A stretch of DNA of 64,000 nt from contig SAPZ01000003.1 in the NCBI GenBank assembly GCA_004020875.1, positions 1 to 64,000 of the forward strand. The letters run 5' to 3'. Below the pieces are notes generated by a model. That model made no database searches and was not told where the DNA came from. It was given only the letters and a program-made list of their open reading frames with translations. Positions 9,316 through 18,858 of the stretch are shown here, piece after piece. Position numbers and translations under genes: made by a program. The DNA is from Mesorhizobium sp. GTDB lineage: Bacteria; Pseudomonadota; Alphaproteobacteria; Rhizobiales; Rhizobiaceae. Within the stretch, counting starts at the first letter, position 1. Each line of letters begins with the position of its first letter.

Positions 9316-9585
9316 CTATTTCCGGTAGTTGGCGATCCTGAGCAGGATGAACACAGGAACGACGATAGCCGCGCCGAGCAGGATATAGTTCAGGAAGCGG
9401 TCGATGGCGTGGAAGCCGAGATTCCACAGATCCACGAAGAACTGGCGGACGCCGTAGAAGACGTCCATCGGCGACCAGCCGAAGGCATGCATGACGAGGC
9501 CGACGAGGAAAGAAACCACGAGCAGCTTCAGGAACACCCTGAGCGGCGTGTCGCCGAGAAAGCGCGTCAGTGCGGACAAGGCCAT
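9316..9585 (-). CDS. Small membrane protein, DUF6460-like
   Basis: The 89-residue product begins MALSALTRFLGDTPLRVFLKLLVVSFLVGLVMHAFGWSP and contains a second hydrophobic stretch (ILLGAAIVVPVFILLRI), so it should have two membrane helices with a basic C-terminal tail. I recall this N-terminal pattern from a rhizobial family catalogued as DUF6460; the function is unknown. The ATG at 9585 follows GGAGA at short spacing. It is convergent with the HDAC-family gene 12 bases away. Confidence 0.75.
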   Translation of the reverse strand: MALSALTRFLGDTPLRVFLKLLVVSFLVGLVMHAFGWSPMDVFYGVRQFFVDLWNLGFHAIDRFLNYILLGAAIVVPVFILLRIANYRK

Positions 9586-9683
9586 TCTCCGGTACGAGCC
9601 GCCCGATTCGGCAGCGCGGTATCAGAGATACGCACTCGGCTGTCTTCCATCAAGCTGACGGCATGTGAGAGGAGCCTGTGTCG

Positions 9684-10481
9684 TCAGCCGACGGCCGGCA
9701 AGCTGGAAAGCTCGAGCAGTTGGCTGAGCGGAGAACCGGCGGGGATAGGACGGTCGCCGAGCGGCACCTTGAGCGAGTTGTCGCAGAGATGGATGCAGAG
9801 CGTGCGCGGGGTCACGATGTCCGCTAGCGAGAGGCCGGGATCGAGCAACAGCGAGACCTGGCTGTAGTGGACCGGATAGAAGACATCGATGGACGACGCG
9901 TGACCCATGACGCCGGCCTTGCCGGCAAAGTAGGTCATCGCACAGGGCCCAAGCATGCCCCATCCATAGTGTGAGATATCGATCGGCAGGCCTATCGCCC
10001 TACGCAAATGGTAGCGTCGGCGCTTGCGCTCGCCGAGCCACGGGGCGATGAAGTAGGGATCGTCCACCATCTTTAGCGCCTCGCGCAGCATGTCGCTGTC
10101 CGCGGGCAGTTTGAGCACGGCGCCGTTGATCTCGGTGTCGGTCTGGTAACCGAAGATATAAGCGGCCTGCGGGATCCGCTTCAGGCAGTAGACATCGCAG
10201 TCGACATAGAGGCCCATCCCGGCCTCGAGGATTTTCAGCCGGTAGAGATTAGAGAACAATGAAGGACTGCCATTGGATCTATAGGCGATGATGCGTTCCC
10301 TCGGCATCAACTGCGAGGCGTCGAAAATCTCGACGCCCTTGGGCACGTTGCCCGGGACATCATAACAATGAAGAAGCACTTGGTGCCCGGCGAGCAGGAA
10401 GGAACGCAGGCAGGCAGCATGGATCTCCCCAAGCGCGTCGCCGATCCAAAGGGCGTTTACGACGGGTTCCGCCGGTCTCAT
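9684..10481 (-). CDS. Glycosyltransferase with DXD motif (GT32-like)
   Basis: The 265-residue soluble protein resembles GT32-type sugar transferases. It carries a nucleotide-sugar and metal binding motif in GMGLYVDCDVYCLKRIP (DxD), preceded by the helix SNLYRLKILEAG that is typical of this fold. A role in surface polysaccharide or glycoconjugate synthesis is inferred; donor and acceptor are unknown. The start ATG 10481 overlaps the stop of the upstream glycosyltransferase-like gene by four bases, so the two are translationally coupled and probably act on the same glycan. Confidence 0.75.
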   Translation of the reverse strand: MRPAEPVVNALWIGDALGEIHAACLRSFLLAGHQVLLHCYDVPGNVPKGVEIFDASQLMPRERIIAYRSNGSPSLFSNLYRLKILEAGMGLYVDCDVYCLKRIPQAAYIFGYQTDTEINGAVLKLPADSDMLREALKMVDDPYFIAPWLGERKRRRYHLRRAIGLPIDISHYGWGMLGPCAMTYFAGKAGVMGHASSIDVFYPVHYSQVSLLLDPGLSLADIVTPRTLCIHLCDNSLKVPLGDRPIPAGSPLSQLLELSSLPAVG

Positions 10482-11458
10482 GCGGCACGCCCGGCCACGA
10501 TCGCGCTCGCCTGGGCAACGAATTCGCCGACGATCCTTGACGGCGACCGCAACTCGCGCATGGCGTCGCGATAGGCCGCCGCACGCTTTTCAAGCCCTAA
10601 GATCGGCTCGCGCAGATCGCTCACAAGGTCCCGCGAGCGGACCGTATACGGCCGAAAACATCGCTTAGCGCCCGCGCTGAGGGAGTTCGCCGGGACGCCA
10701 ACGGGTACCGAACCGGCATAAGCGCATTCGACATATTTCATCAATTCGACATTGAACCGCGTGCCGCACAAGAGGAAGTGCGTGAAACGAGCGGCAAGAG
10801 CGACAAAACGGTCATGGGTGATGTCGTGCCGCTGCAGCTTGCCTTGTTCGGGATAGCCCGGATGCTCCAGATCGTGGATGAGGTGTCTCAGCAACGGAGA
10901 CCAGCGCCGCCTGCGGCGCAAGGCGTAGCGGACTGGATAGAGTTCTCGTGAATTGGCGCCCGACAGGAAGAGCCGGCGGCTGCGGCCTCGAAGAGGGGCG
11001 TCGATCTCGCGTGAGCTATCATAGGCAAATGGGAGACGAGCGACGCCGGAGGCCTTGAGCCGCCTGGTGAAAGCCAGGAACGGACCTTCCGGGTCGTAGG
11101 TCGTCGCGTAATGAACGCCGGGCAGGTCGGCGCAATCGAAGATGAAGCGGACGCTTGGGTTGAGCGTGTCGGGCATGTCCGGGTCGCTGATCCGAAAGAA
11201 GATCGGACGCCGGCACTTCGCTGGATACTCAAGATACCGCCTGAGGCGCGCTACATCTGCCTGCTCAAGACGGTTGTCGACGACGCCGGTGTCGAAATCG
11301 CCACCGTCCATCCCGCTAATGGGCCTGGCTTCCCAGCCGAGCGGCCGCGCAAAAGCCGGACCGACGCCCGGATAGATCGCCTTGTCATAAGGATGGGTAT
11401 CGGAATGGAAGTAGATGACCCGCAACACAATGCCCCAGACCGCCGCTGCGGCGAACAC
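10478..11458 (-). CDS. Glycosyltransferase-like protein (putative)
   Basis: The 326-residue protein has no motif I can name with certainty. The C-terminal half (FTHFLLCGTRFNVELMKYVECAYAGSVPVGVPANSL) resembles the donor-binding part of GT-B glycosyltransferases of the CgeB or exostosin-like type, where a glutamate follows the sugar-nucleotide pocket. The coupled downstream GT32-like gene supports a glycan role. The start is uncertain: GTG at 11458 has AAAGG five bases upstream, while a GTG ten codons later would give MLRVIYFHSDTHPYD, a more typical domain start. The order is this gene first, then the DXD enzyme. Confidence 0.6.
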   Translation of the reverse strand: MFAAAAVWGIVLRVIYFHSDTHPYDKAIYPGVGPAFARPLGWEARPISGMDGGDFDTGVVDNRLEQADVARLRRYLEYPAKCRRPIFFRISDPDMPDTLNPSVRFIFDCADLPGVHYATTYDPEGPFLAFTRRLKASGVARLPFAYDSSREIDAPLRGRSRRLFLSGANSRELYPVRYALRRRRRWSPLLRHLIHDLEHPGYPEQGKLQRHDITHDRFVALAARFTHFLLCGTRFNVELMKYVECAYAGSVPVGVPANSLSAGAKRCFRPYTVRSRDLVSDLREPILGLEKRAAAYRDAMRELRSPSRIVGEFVAQASAIVAGRAA

Positions 11459-11624
11459 CGATGCCTTTCAGGCAGCGGCATTTTTGTAATTCATGTCGAG
11501 AGGTTCGGGCAATGCCGGCCATGCTTCCATGACTAAAGGACAGCCTCGTCCGTCGACGCCGTCGTCAGCGGTTCTGTTTTGCCGATTGCTTGGAGCCCGG
11601 CCATCGTGGTAACGAGGCTGCCGC

Positions 11625-11698
11625 GCGGGTATGATGTAATGGTAGCCTGTCAGCTTCCCAAGCTGAACGCGCGGGTTCGATTCCCGCTACCCGCTCCA
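11625..11698 (+). tRNA. tRNA-Gly (anticodon CCC)
   Basis: The acceptor stem GCGGGTA (11625-11631) pairs with TACCCGC (11688-11694). The anticodon stem is TCAGC/GCTGA around the loop TTCCCAA, with anticodon CCC at 11657-11659. The T arm is GCGGG-TTCGATT-CCCGC. The 3' CCA is encoded (11696-11698). It reads GGG glycine codons. It stands between the glycosyltransferase pair and the exported basic protein; no integrase or second acceptor-end copy is visible in the window. Confidence 0.95.
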
Positions 11699-11833
11699 GT
11701 CTCTCACCTTCAATCAGTGTGGTATGGCCTCGGCACCGTACGGTGGCGTATTCGTCTTGAACTGCGTTGGGTCCTGCACGGTCGTGCAACACCCAACGCC
11801 TCGCATCCAACATTCAGTCGGGAACGGGTTGTT

Positions 11834-12172
11834 CTACAGCCAGACGCCAACCCATACTCGCTCGCGCCGGCAGCGGCGGTGCCAGCGGCCGCGATGCCAG
11901 AAGCGGCGGCAGACATGCCTCCAGCCGCGCCGACGGCGACGCGGGCGGTGCCGCCAGCGCCAGTCTCCGTAATGGTGATGCCGGTGGGAAACCAGCTCCA
12001 CTTCGGCCGGATCGTCGCCTTCGAAGACCGCGTTGTCCGGCTTGTCGAGTTCGTTCAGAATTCCGTTGCCAGTCGGTATACCGGCGACAGCCTTGCTGGG
12101 TCCGGCCAGGCTCGCAAGTGCCGCTGCCCCCGCAACGCCAAGCATTCCAGTCAGAAATAACCGACGTTCCAT
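11834..12172 (-). CDS. Exported His/Arg/Trp-rich small protein
   Basis: The 112-residue product starts at ATG 12172 after GGGAGG. Its N-terminus MERRLFLTGMLGVAGAAALASLAGPSKAVAG is a signal peptide with an RR pair just before the hydrophobic core, so Tat export is possible but the motif is incomplete. A short acidic segment (LNELDKPDNAVFEGDDPAEVELV) precedes a very basic tail of about 50 residues rich in Arg, His and Trp (SHRHHHYGDWRWRHRPRRRRR and onward). Rhizobial proteins of this type are sometimes labelled protamine-like. The histidines could bind metal and the arginines could bind polyanions. The function is unknown. Confidence 0.65.
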   Translation of the reverse strand: MERRLFLTGMLGVAGAAALASLAGPSKAVAGIPTGNGILNELDKPDNAVFEGDDPAEVELVSHRHHHYGDWRWRHRPRRRRRGWRHVCRRFWHRGRWHRRCRRERVWVGVWL

Positions 12173-12277
12173 CAATAACCTCCCGAGCTGTTGAGCATCG
12201 GCAGCTCTTCCCTCACCCGCAACGGGCTCCAGCGAGCCACCGATGGGTTTGAACGTACAAGTAGCATTCTCGTTCCA

Positions 12278-13267
12278 TCAGCCCACTTCGCGCAAGATGA
12301 AGTCGTGCAGCATTTTCGCGGCGGGCGAGAGCACGCGATTCTTGACTGTGATCAGGCTGTAGGGCCGGACCTCGATATCGAACTCGGTCTGAACCACGTC
12401 TATGGCGCCGGCCAGCCCGTCGGCCCCCTGGATGAACCTGGCGACCTGGATCGAGACCGGCGCGATGGCATCGGACTGCGCCACCATCACCAGGGTGAGC
12501 AACAGCGACGAGGTGTTGAGGATGCGGTCGGGCAGCGGAATGTCGCGGTTCAAAAAATTGCTTTCCATCGCCTGGCGCAGTGGCGAGCCGCCGGACTGGA
12601 ACACCCAGTCATAGGCAGCCGTGTCTTCCAGCTTCACCGTCTTGCCGCTAGCCAGAGGGTGCCCGCGGCGTACGATGAGGCAGGCCTTCTCGACGCCGAT
12701 GACGCGCGATTCGAAGAGCCGCGGGTTAAGGTCGTCGGGAATGCGCGCGATGATGAAGTCGTGGCGCGACGCAATCAGCTCGCGCGCAAGCACGTTGGAA
12801 GTCTCGACCTGCATGGTGATCTCGATGCGCGGATAGATGCGGCGGATTTCGCGAATCGCCGGCACGGCCAACTCGATTGCCGGAGCGGTCACCGCGCCGA
12901 GGAATACGGAGCCGCCCTTGCCGGCCTTGAGCTCGGAAATCTCGCGATCGGCCTCCCGCATCTCGAGCAGGATCGAGCGGGCGCGCCGGGCGAGCGCCTT
13001 GCCGTAAGGGGTCAGCGTCACGCCCCGCGGCAGCCGCTCGCACAACTTGACGTCGAGCACGGCCTCCATCTCGGCGATCATGCGCGAGGCGGCCGGCTGC
13101 GAGATGTTCATGACCTGTGCGGCCGCGCTCACTCGTCCGTGATCGTCCAGCGCCGTGATCATGCGCATGTGGCGGAGGCTCAGGCCGCTGCGCAGCAGCG
13201 TCTCGCCGTCTCTGGTTGACTTTTCGTAACTATCTGAAATTACAACAGTATTTTGCAATTCAGCCAT
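12278..13267 (-). CDS. gbpR: LysR-type regulator of sugar uptake, GbpR-like
   Basis: This LysR family regulator of 329 residues has an N-terminal winged helix-turn-helix (LRHMRMITALDDHGRVSAAAQVMNISQPAASRMIAEMEAVLDVKLCERLPRGVTLTPYGKAL) and a periplasmic-binding-like effector domain. It is divergent from chvE, the arrangement known for gbpR of Agrobacterium, where GbpR controls chvE in response to sugars such as galactose and arabinose. The symbol rests on context plus family. ATG 13267 is taken as the start, with GGAGAG ten bases before it and GGGA closer; a TTG at 13285 is an alternative. Confidence 0.85.
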   Translation of the reverse strand: MAELQNTVVISDSYEKSTRDGETLLRSGLSLRHMRMITALDDHGRVSAAAQVMNISQPAASRMIAEMEAVLDVKLCERLPRGVTLTPYGKALARRARSILLEMREADREISELKAGKGGSVFLGAVTAPAIELAVPAIREIRRIYPRIEITMQVETSNVLARELIASRHDFIIARIPDDLNPRLFESRVIGVEKACLIVRRGHPLASGKTVKLEDTAAYDWVFQSGGSPLRQAMESNFLNRDIPLPDRILNTSSLLLTLVMVAQSDAIAPVSIQVARFIQGADGLAGAIDVVQTEFDIEVRPYSLITVKNRVLSPAAKMLHDFILREVG

Positions 13268-13311
13268 AGTCCCAAGTCTCTCCAACAGGCTGCCCCCGAA
13301 CCGTTTAAGTC

Positions 13312-13366
13312 ATATCAGTTTCAATATATCAACCACCAAAGATCGCATTTGACAGTTATGTCAAAG
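13312..13366. promoter_or_regulatory. gbpR-chvE divergent control region
   Basis: The gap between the divergent genes holds a perfect dyad TTGACA-GTTA-TGTCAA (13351-13366) and two direct ATATCA repeats (13312-13317 and 13328-13333). Either could be the operator of the LysR regulator, since such proteins bind between divergent genes, and TTGACA could also be a -35 element. I see no convincing -10 at the right spacing. Assignment to GbpR is inference. Confidence 0.4.
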
Positions 13367-13560
13367 GGCCACACCCTTCGCGCGTTCCGGGGCCAGAAGG
13401 TCGACAGCGAGTAAAATCGTATCGATTGAAAAGCGTCCCGGAGCCGATTGGGAGGATACCGGAGATCGATAAAGCCGACAGTGGCGCGCCAGCGCTCCTG
13501 CTCGACTGCGCGGCCCGCGAAGCCCCGAGGTGTCGCGTCCATCAACCAGGGAGAGTAATC

Positions 13561-14631
13561 GTGAAGATCATCAAGACACTGGCCGCCGTCGCGGCCCTCG
13601 GCATCGCCGCCATGACCTATTCGGCGCACGCCGCCGACAAGGGCCTCATCGGCGTGCTGATGCCGACCAAGACCTCGCAGCGCTGGATCAACGACGGCGA
13701 CGCCGTCAAATCCCAGCTCGAGAAGCTCGGCTATACGGTCGACCTGCAATATGCGCAGGACGATATCCCGAACCAGCTCAGCCAGCTGGAGAACGAAATC
13801 ACCAAGGGCCCGAAGGCGCTGATCATCGCGTCCATCGACGGCACGACCATGGCCGACGCGCTGCAGAAGGCCAATGATGCCGGCGTCGTCACCGTCGCCT
13901 ACGACCGCCTGATCAAGAAGACCAAGAATGTCGACTACTACACCACCTTCGACAATTTCGGCGTCGGCGTGATCCAGGCGAATTCCCTGGTCAAGGGCCT
14001 CAAGGAGCGTTTCCCGAACACCAAGCCGTGGAATGTCGAGCTGTTCGGTGGCTCGCCGGACGACAACAACGCCTTCTTCTTCTACAATGGCGCGATGTCG
14101 GTCCTGCAGCCGCTGATCGACAACGGTACGATCAAGATCAAGTCGGGCCAGATGGGCATGGACAAGGTCGGCACGCTGCGCTGGCTCGCCGCCACCGCGC
14201 AGGCGCGCATGGACAATCTGCTCTCCGCCAACTACTCGGACGGCAGCCGCGTCGACGGCGTTCTGTCGCCCTATGACGGCCTGTCGCGCGGCATCACCGC
14301 CTCGTTGCGCGCCGTCGGATACGGCACCGATGCTCAGCCCTGGCCGATCGTGACCGGTCAGGACGCCGAGACCGCCTCGGTCAAGCTGATCATCTCGGGC
14401 GAGCAGTATTCGACGGTGTTCAAGGACACCCGCGAACTGGCCAAGGCCACCGTGCAGCTGGTCGACAAGGTTCTCTCCGGCGGCAAGCCCGAGGGCCTTG
14501 ACGAAAAGACCTACAACAACGACGTCAAGGTCGTTCCTTCGATCCTTTTGACGCCGCATGAGGTCGACAAGTCGAACTACAAGGAGCAGGTCGTCGACTC
14601 CGGCTACATCAAGGCTGAAGACCTGAAGTAA
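13561..14631 (+). CDS. chvE: Multiple sugar-binding periplasmic protein ChvE
   Basis: ChvE is the periplasmic receptor of the GguAB sugar importer; in Agrobacterium it also presents sugars to the VirA sensor. The 356-residue protein starts at GTG 13561 after AGGGAGAG, with a signal peptide [24 protein letters not shown] cut before [18 protein letters not shown]. The fold is that of periplasmic sugar-binding proteins, with blocks [31 protein letters not shown] and [15 protein letters not shown], and ligand-contact Asp and Asn residues in [16 protein letters not shown]. It is followed by a terminator hairpin and then gguA, gguB and gguC. Expected ligands are aldoses such as arabinose, galactose and glucose. 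Confidence 0.95.
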   Translation: MKIIKTLAAVAALGIAAMTYSAHAADKGLIGVLMPTKTSQRWINDGDAVKSQLEKLGYTVDLQYAQDDIPNQLSQLENEITKGPKALIIASIDGTTMADALQKANDAGVVTVAYDRLIKKTKNVDYYTTFDNFGVGVIQANSLVKGLKERFPNTKPWNVELFGGSPDDNNAFFFYNGAMSVLQPLIDNGTIKIKSGQMGMDKVGTLRWLAATAQARMDNLLSANYSDGSRVDGVLSPYDGLSRGITASLRAVGYGTDAQPWPIVTGQDAETASVKLIISGEQYSTVFKDTRELAKATVQLVDKVLSGGKPEGLDEKTYNNDVKVVPSILLTPHEVDKSNYKEQVVDSGYIKAEDLK

Positions 14632-14646
14632 TCCGGCCTCATAGGA

Positions 14647-14676
14647 AGGGGTCCTGCGCGACGCAGGGCCCCTTTT
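14647..14676 (+). terminator. Intrinsic terminator/attenuator between chvE and gguA
   Basis: A ten-pair stem GGGGTCCTGC (14648-14657) with GCAGGGCCCC (14663-14672), one G-T pair included, has a five-base loop and is followed by TTTT. Partial termination here would give more binding protein than transporter, a common plan in ABC import operons. The hairpin may also protect the chvE transcript from 3' decay. Confidence 0.85.
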
Positions 14677-14816
14677 CGTTCAGAAGCGACCCCGGTATTG
14701 TTTTTGCCGGCTTCTGCAGCGCAGCGCTCCGTCATGGTGCGAAGGCAGCCGCAGCATTTTGAGTTCGCGCATGGCATTCTCCGATGATGGAAAGCATGCG
14801 CCAAGGAGCAGACCCG

Positions 14817-16352
14817 ATGGCCTCGACGATTTTGGAGATGCGCGACATCACCAAGACGTTCCCCGGCGTGAAGGCGTTGTCGAACGTCAATCTCAGCGTC
14901 GAGGAAGGTGAGATCCACGCCATCGTGGGCGAGAACGGCGCCGGCAAGTCGACGCTGATGAAGGTGCTGTCGGGCGTCTATCCCTCCGGGACCTATGATG
15001 GCCAGATCATCTTCCGCGGCCAGGAATGCCATTTCAAAGGCATCCACGACAGCGAGCATATCGGCATCGTCATCATCCATCAGGAGCTTGCGCTGGTGCC
15101 GATGCTGTCGATCGCGGAAAACATCTTCCTCGGCAACGAGCACGCCACCTATGGCGTCATCGACTGGGACGCCAACGAGACACGCACGGCCGCCCTGCTC
15201 AAGAAGGTCGGGCTGAAGGAAGATCCCAAGACGCTGATCACCAATATCGGTGTCGGCAAGCAGCAGCTGGTCGAGATCGCCAAGGCGCTGAGCAAGGAAG
15301 TGAAGCTCCTGATCCTGGACGAGCCGACCGCGTCGCTCAGCGAGAAGGACAGCCAGGCGCTGCTCGACCTCCTGCTCGAGTTCAAGCGCCAGGGCATGAC
15401 CTCGATCCTGATCTCGCACAAGCTGAACGAGGTGAACCGCGTCGCCGACAAGGTGACGGTGATCCGCGACGGGCGGACCATCGAGACCCTGCCGAGGAAG
15501 GACATCTCGGAAGACCGCATCATCACCTCGATGGTCGGCCGCTCGCTGGACGACCGCTATCCGCCGCGCGAGCCGCAGATCGGCGAGGTGATCTTCGAAG
15601 TGAAGGACTGGTCGGTCTACCATCCGATCCATGCCGAGCGGCAGGTGATCAAGAACGTAAGCCTCAATGTGCGCAAGGGCGAGGTGGTTGGAATTGCCGG
15701 GCTGATGGGCGCCGGCCGCACCGAATTCGCGATGAGCCTGTTCGGCCGCTCCTATGGCCGGCATATTACCGGCGAGGTCCTGCACCGAGGCAAGCCCGTT
15801 GATCTTTCGACGGTGAGCAGGGCGGTGGCAAATGGCATCGCCTATGTCACCGAGGACCGCAAGACCTACGGCCTCAACCTCATCGACCATATCAAGCACA
15901 ATGTGACGCTGGCCAATTTGGGCGGCGTTTCGAGCCGCGGCGTCATCGACGACATGCGCGAAATGAGCGTGGCCAACGACTACCGCAAGAAGACGAACAT
16001 CCGCGCCTCCAGCGTCTATCAGCTGACCGGCAATCTCTCAGGCGGCAACCAGCAGAAGGTGGTACTGTCGAAATGGCTGTTCGCCGACCCGGAACTGCTG
16101 ATCCTCGACGAGCCGACGCGCGGCATTGACGTCGGCGCCAAGTACGAAATCTATACGATCATCGCGCGCCTTGCCGCCGAGGGCAAAGCGATCATCGTCA
16201 TCTCGTCGGAAATGCCCGAATTGCTCGGCATCACCGACCGCATCTATGTGATGAACGAAGGGCGTATCGTCGGCGAGATGGCGGCAAGCGACGCCAGCCA
16301 GGAAAAAATCATGCGCGCCATTGTTCGGGGAGAAGGAAAAAAAGCATCATGA
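14817..16352 (+). CDS. gguA: Sugar ABC transporter ATP-binding protein GguA
   Basis: This 511-residue protein with two fused ATPase domains energises the GguB permease. The first domain has Walker [10 protein letters not shown], a signature region [13 protein letters not shown] and Walker [13 protein letters not shown]. The second half has a degenerate Walker A ([15 protein letters not shown]), signature [15 protein letters not shown] and Walker [17 protein letters not shown], the usual RbsA/MglA/XylG pattern. ATG 14817 is chosen because AAGGAG precedes it; an in-frame ATG at 14784 lacks this. The stop overlaps the gguB start by four bases. Confidence 0.95.
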   Translation: MASTILEMRDITKTFPGVKALSNVNLSVEEGEIHAIVGENGAGKSTLMKVLSGVYPSGTYDGQIIFRGQECHFKGIHDSEHIGIVIIHQELALVPMLSIAENIFLGNEHATYGVIDWDANETRTAALLKKVGLKEDPKTLITNIGVGKQQLVEIAKALSKEVKLLILDEPTASLSEKDSQALLDLLLEFKRQGMTSILISHKLNEVNRVADKVTVIRDGRTIETLPRKDISEDRIITSMVGRSLDDRYPPREPQIGEVIFEVKDWSVYHPIHAERQVIKNVSLNVRKGEVVGIAGLMGAGRTEFAMSLFGRSYGRHITGEVLHRGKPVDLSTVSRAVANGIAYVTEDRKTYGLNLIDHIKHNVTLANLGGVSSRGVIDDMREMSVANDYRKKTNIRASSVYQLTGNLSGGNQQKVVLSKWLFADPELLILDEPTRGIDVGAKYEIYTIIARLAAEGKAIIVISSEMPELLGITDRIYVMNEGRIVGEMAASDASQEKIMRAIVRGEGKKAS

Positions 16353-17641
16353 GCACAGAAAGCGCTCCCGCGCCGCAAAGCGGCGTCGCCGAGGACGTCA
16401 AGCAGGGCCCGCGCGTCGCTGTCTCGGCGCTGACGACGAACCTGCGCGAATACGGCCTGATCATCGCGCTGATCGTCATCATGCTGTTCTTCCAGTACAC
16501 GACGTCGGGAACGCTGTTCAAACCGGTCAACCTCTCGAACCTGGTGCAGCAGAACTCCTTCATCATCGTGATGGCGCTGGGCATGCTCCTGGTGATCGTC
16601 GCCGGCTATATCGATCTTAGCGTAGGATCGGTGGCAGGCTTCATCGGCGCGCTAGCGGCGATGATGATGGTCATCTGGCCGCTCGGCATATTCTCGAATC
16701 CGCTGGTGGTCTCGATCGTCTGCCTGATCGTCGGCGCGCTGATCGGCGCGGCGCAAGGCTACTGGATCGCCTATCACCGGATACCCAGCTTCATCGTAAC
16801 TCTGGCAGGCATGCTGATCTTCCGCGGCATCTGCCAGGCGCTGCTCGGCGGCGGCTCGTCGGTCGGACCGCTGCCGGACAGCTTCAAGGCGCTGAGCTCG
16901 GGCTTCATCCCGGACGTGATCGGCCCGCTGACGCTGATCCCGCCAACGGTCAATGCCGCCGGCAAGACCATCGTCGGCAGCGGCTTGACGCTGCACATGA
17001 CGACGATCGTGCTCGGCCTGATCGCAGTGCTCGCCTACGCCTATTTCGGCTTCAGGACGCGGCGTAAGCGCGAGCGCCATGGCTATGAGGCTGAGCCCTT
17101 CCCGCTGTTCGTGATCAAGACGCTGGTGGGCAGCGCGCTGGCGCTGTTCCTGGTCTTCCAGTTCGCGAGCTACAGAGGCCTGCCGGTCGTGCTGCTGGTA
17201 ATGGGCGTGCTGATCTCGCTATTCGTCTTCGTCACCAAGCGCATGACCATAGGCCGCCGCATCTATGCCATGGGCGGCAACGCCAAGGCTGCACAGTTGT
17301 CGGGCATCAACACCGAAAGGCTGACGCTGCTGGTCTTCATCAACATGGGCGTCCTATCGGCGCTGGGTGGCCTGATCATCGCAGCACGCCTCGGCCAGGC
17401 CGTGCCGGCCGCGGGCCTCGGCAGCGAACTCGACGTCATCGCGGCCGTCTTCATCGGCGGCGCCTCTGCAATGGGAGGCGTCGGACAGGTGATCGGAGCC
17501 GTGGTCGGCGGCTTCATCATGGGGGTGATGAACAACGGTATGTCGATCATGGGCGTCAATGTGGACTGGCAGCAGGTGGTCAAGGGCCTGGTGCTGCTCG
17601 GCGCCGTCATCTTCGACGTCTACAACAAGAACAAGGCTTAA
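16349..17641 (+). CDS. gguB: Sugar ABC transporter permease GguB
   Basis: The 430-residue inner-membrane permease of the ribose/xylose type has about ten hydrophobic segments. These include [21 protein letters not shown] at the start, the conserved [33 protein letters not shown], and the late block [38 protein letters not shown]. That pattern, with the following [15 protein letters not shown], marks the family. It would form the channel that works with GguA and receives sugar from ChvE. It starts within the gguA stop (ATGA), so the two are coupled. A 200-base gap with no clear terminator separates it from gguC. Confidence 0.95.
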   Translation: MSTESAPAPQSGVAEDVKQGPRVAVSALTTNLREYGLIIALIVIMLFFQYTTSGTLFKPVNLSNLVQQNSFIIVMALGMLLVIVAGYIDLSVGSVAGFIGALAAMMMVIWPLGIFSNPLVVSIVCLIVGALIGAAQGYWIAYHRIPSFIVTLAGMLIFRGICQALLGGGSSVGPLPDSFKALSSGFIPDVIGPLTLIPPTVNAAGKTIVGSGLTLHMTTIVLGLIAVLAYAYFGFRTRRKRERHGYEAEPFPLFVIKTLVGSALALFLVFQFASYRGLPVVLLVMGVLISLFVFVTKRMTIGRRIYAMGGNAKAAQLSGINTERLTLLVFINMGVLSALGGLIIAARLGQAVPAAGLGSELDVIAAVFIGGASAMGGVGQVIGAVVGGFIMGVMNNGMSIMGVNVDWQQVVKGLVLLGAVIFDVYNKNKA

Positions 17642-17840
17642 GGGCCGGAACAAGTTCAGGAGGCATACGGGTTTCAGATCGCGACGCTGCCGGCAACCCG
17701 TCGGCGCCAAGAAGTCCAGGCAAGGACCGAGCTCGCGAGCGCAATCCGGACGAAAAGTTTCAACCGTGGCGGGGATCGCTCCGCGCCGCGCTGGGTAAGG
17801 CTTGCCCGCGGGCGGCCGCTAAATGAGAGAGGATTCGAAC

Positions 17841-18836
17841 ATGCTGATCTCCCAGATCCTCGACGACGCCGAAACGATCCGCGTCGTCGCACGCAATGGC
17901 GGCGGCAAGACAAGGGTCATCAATGGCGCGCGCAGTGTCTATTCGCTGGCGATGGAGGCCGCGCGCACCGGCGTTGGCCTCGAAGCGCTGATCGAGCGCA
18001 AGGGCTATGGCGAGACGGTCGATCTCGATGCCGTCTATAAGAGGGGCCGACTCGTGTCGCCGATCAACCATCCGGACCCCGCGCATCTGCATCTCACCGG
18101 CACCGGGCTGACGCATCTCGGCTCCGCGGCGACGCGCGATTCCATGCACAAGAAGCTCAGCGAGGGCGGTGAGGAGGAGCTCACCGACTCCATGAAGATG
18201 TTCCGCATGGGTCTCGAAGGCGGCAAGCCCGCCAAGGGGCAGGTCGGCGTGCAACCGGAGTGGTTCTACAAGGGCAACGGCACGATGGCGGTGGCGCCAG
18301 GCGCACCGCTGATGTCCCCGGCCTTCGCGCAGGACGGCGGCGAGGAGCCCGAGATCGCCGGCATCTATGTGATCGGCGACGATGGCGCGCCGTTCCGCGT
18401 CGGCTTCACGCTGTCGAACGAGTTCTCCGATCACGTCACGGAGCGGGTGAACTATCTGTTCCTCGCCCATTCCAAGCTGCGCAACGCCTCGTTCGGCCCC
18501 GAGATCCTGATCGGCGACCTGCCGGCCGACATCCGCGGCGCATCGCGCATCTGGCGCGACGGCAAGCTGCTGTGGGAAAAGCCGTTCCTGTCGGGCGAGG
18601 CGAACATGTCGCACACCATCGCCAATCTCGAGCACCACCACTTCAAATATTCCGCCTTCCGCCAGCCGGGCGACGTGCATGTGCATATGTTTGGGACCGC
18701 GACGCTTTCCTTCGCCGACGGCATCAGGACCGAAGCCGGCGATATTTTCGAGATCGAGGCGCCCGATTTCGGCCTGCCGCTGCGCAATCCGCTGGAGATC
18801 GAAAAGCCGGTGAAGGTGTCGGTGAAGGCGCTGTGA
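17841..18836 (+). CDS. gguC: AraD1/GguC family protein (fumarylacetoacetate hydrolase-like fold)
   Basis: The 331-residue protein is the third gene of the ggu cluster. It is annotated in relatives as AraD1 family, in the fumarylacetoacetate hydrolase superfamily, whose members act on 2-oxo acids. Conserved-looking blocks are LVSPINHPDPAHLHLTGTGLTHLGSA, KGQVGVQPEWFYKGNGTMAVAPGAPL and GEEPEIAGIYVIGDDGAPFRVGFTLSNEFSDH, the last carrying acidic residues that fit metal binding. A role in oxidative pentose breakdown (a 2-keto-3-deoxy sugar acid step) is plausible but not shown. The start ATG 17841 follows AGAGGA; a weaker in-frame ATG lies at 17823. Confidence 0.85.
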   Translation: MLISQILDDAETIRVVARNGGGKTRVINGARSVYSLAMEAARTGVGLEALIERKGYGETVDLDAVYKRGRLVSPINHPDPAHLHLTGTGLTHLGSAATRDSMHKKLSEGGEEELTDSMKMFRMGLEGGKPAKGQVGVQPEWFYKGNGTMAVAPGAPLMSPAFAQDGGEEPEIAGIYVIGDDGAPFRVGFTLSNEFSDHVTERVNYLFLAHSKLRNASFGPEILIGDLPADIRGASRIWRDGKLLWEKPFLSGEANMSHTIANLEHHHFKYSAFRQPGDVHVHMFGTATLSFADGIRTEAGDIFEIEAPDFGLPLRNPLEIEKPVKVSVKAL

Positions 18837-18858
18837 GGTAGCCCGGCCTGGAGGGTAA

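Noticed and set aside
11600..11720. Integration site at tRNA-Gly
   Set aside because: No integrase and no second copy of the tRNA 3' end were found by eye within the window.
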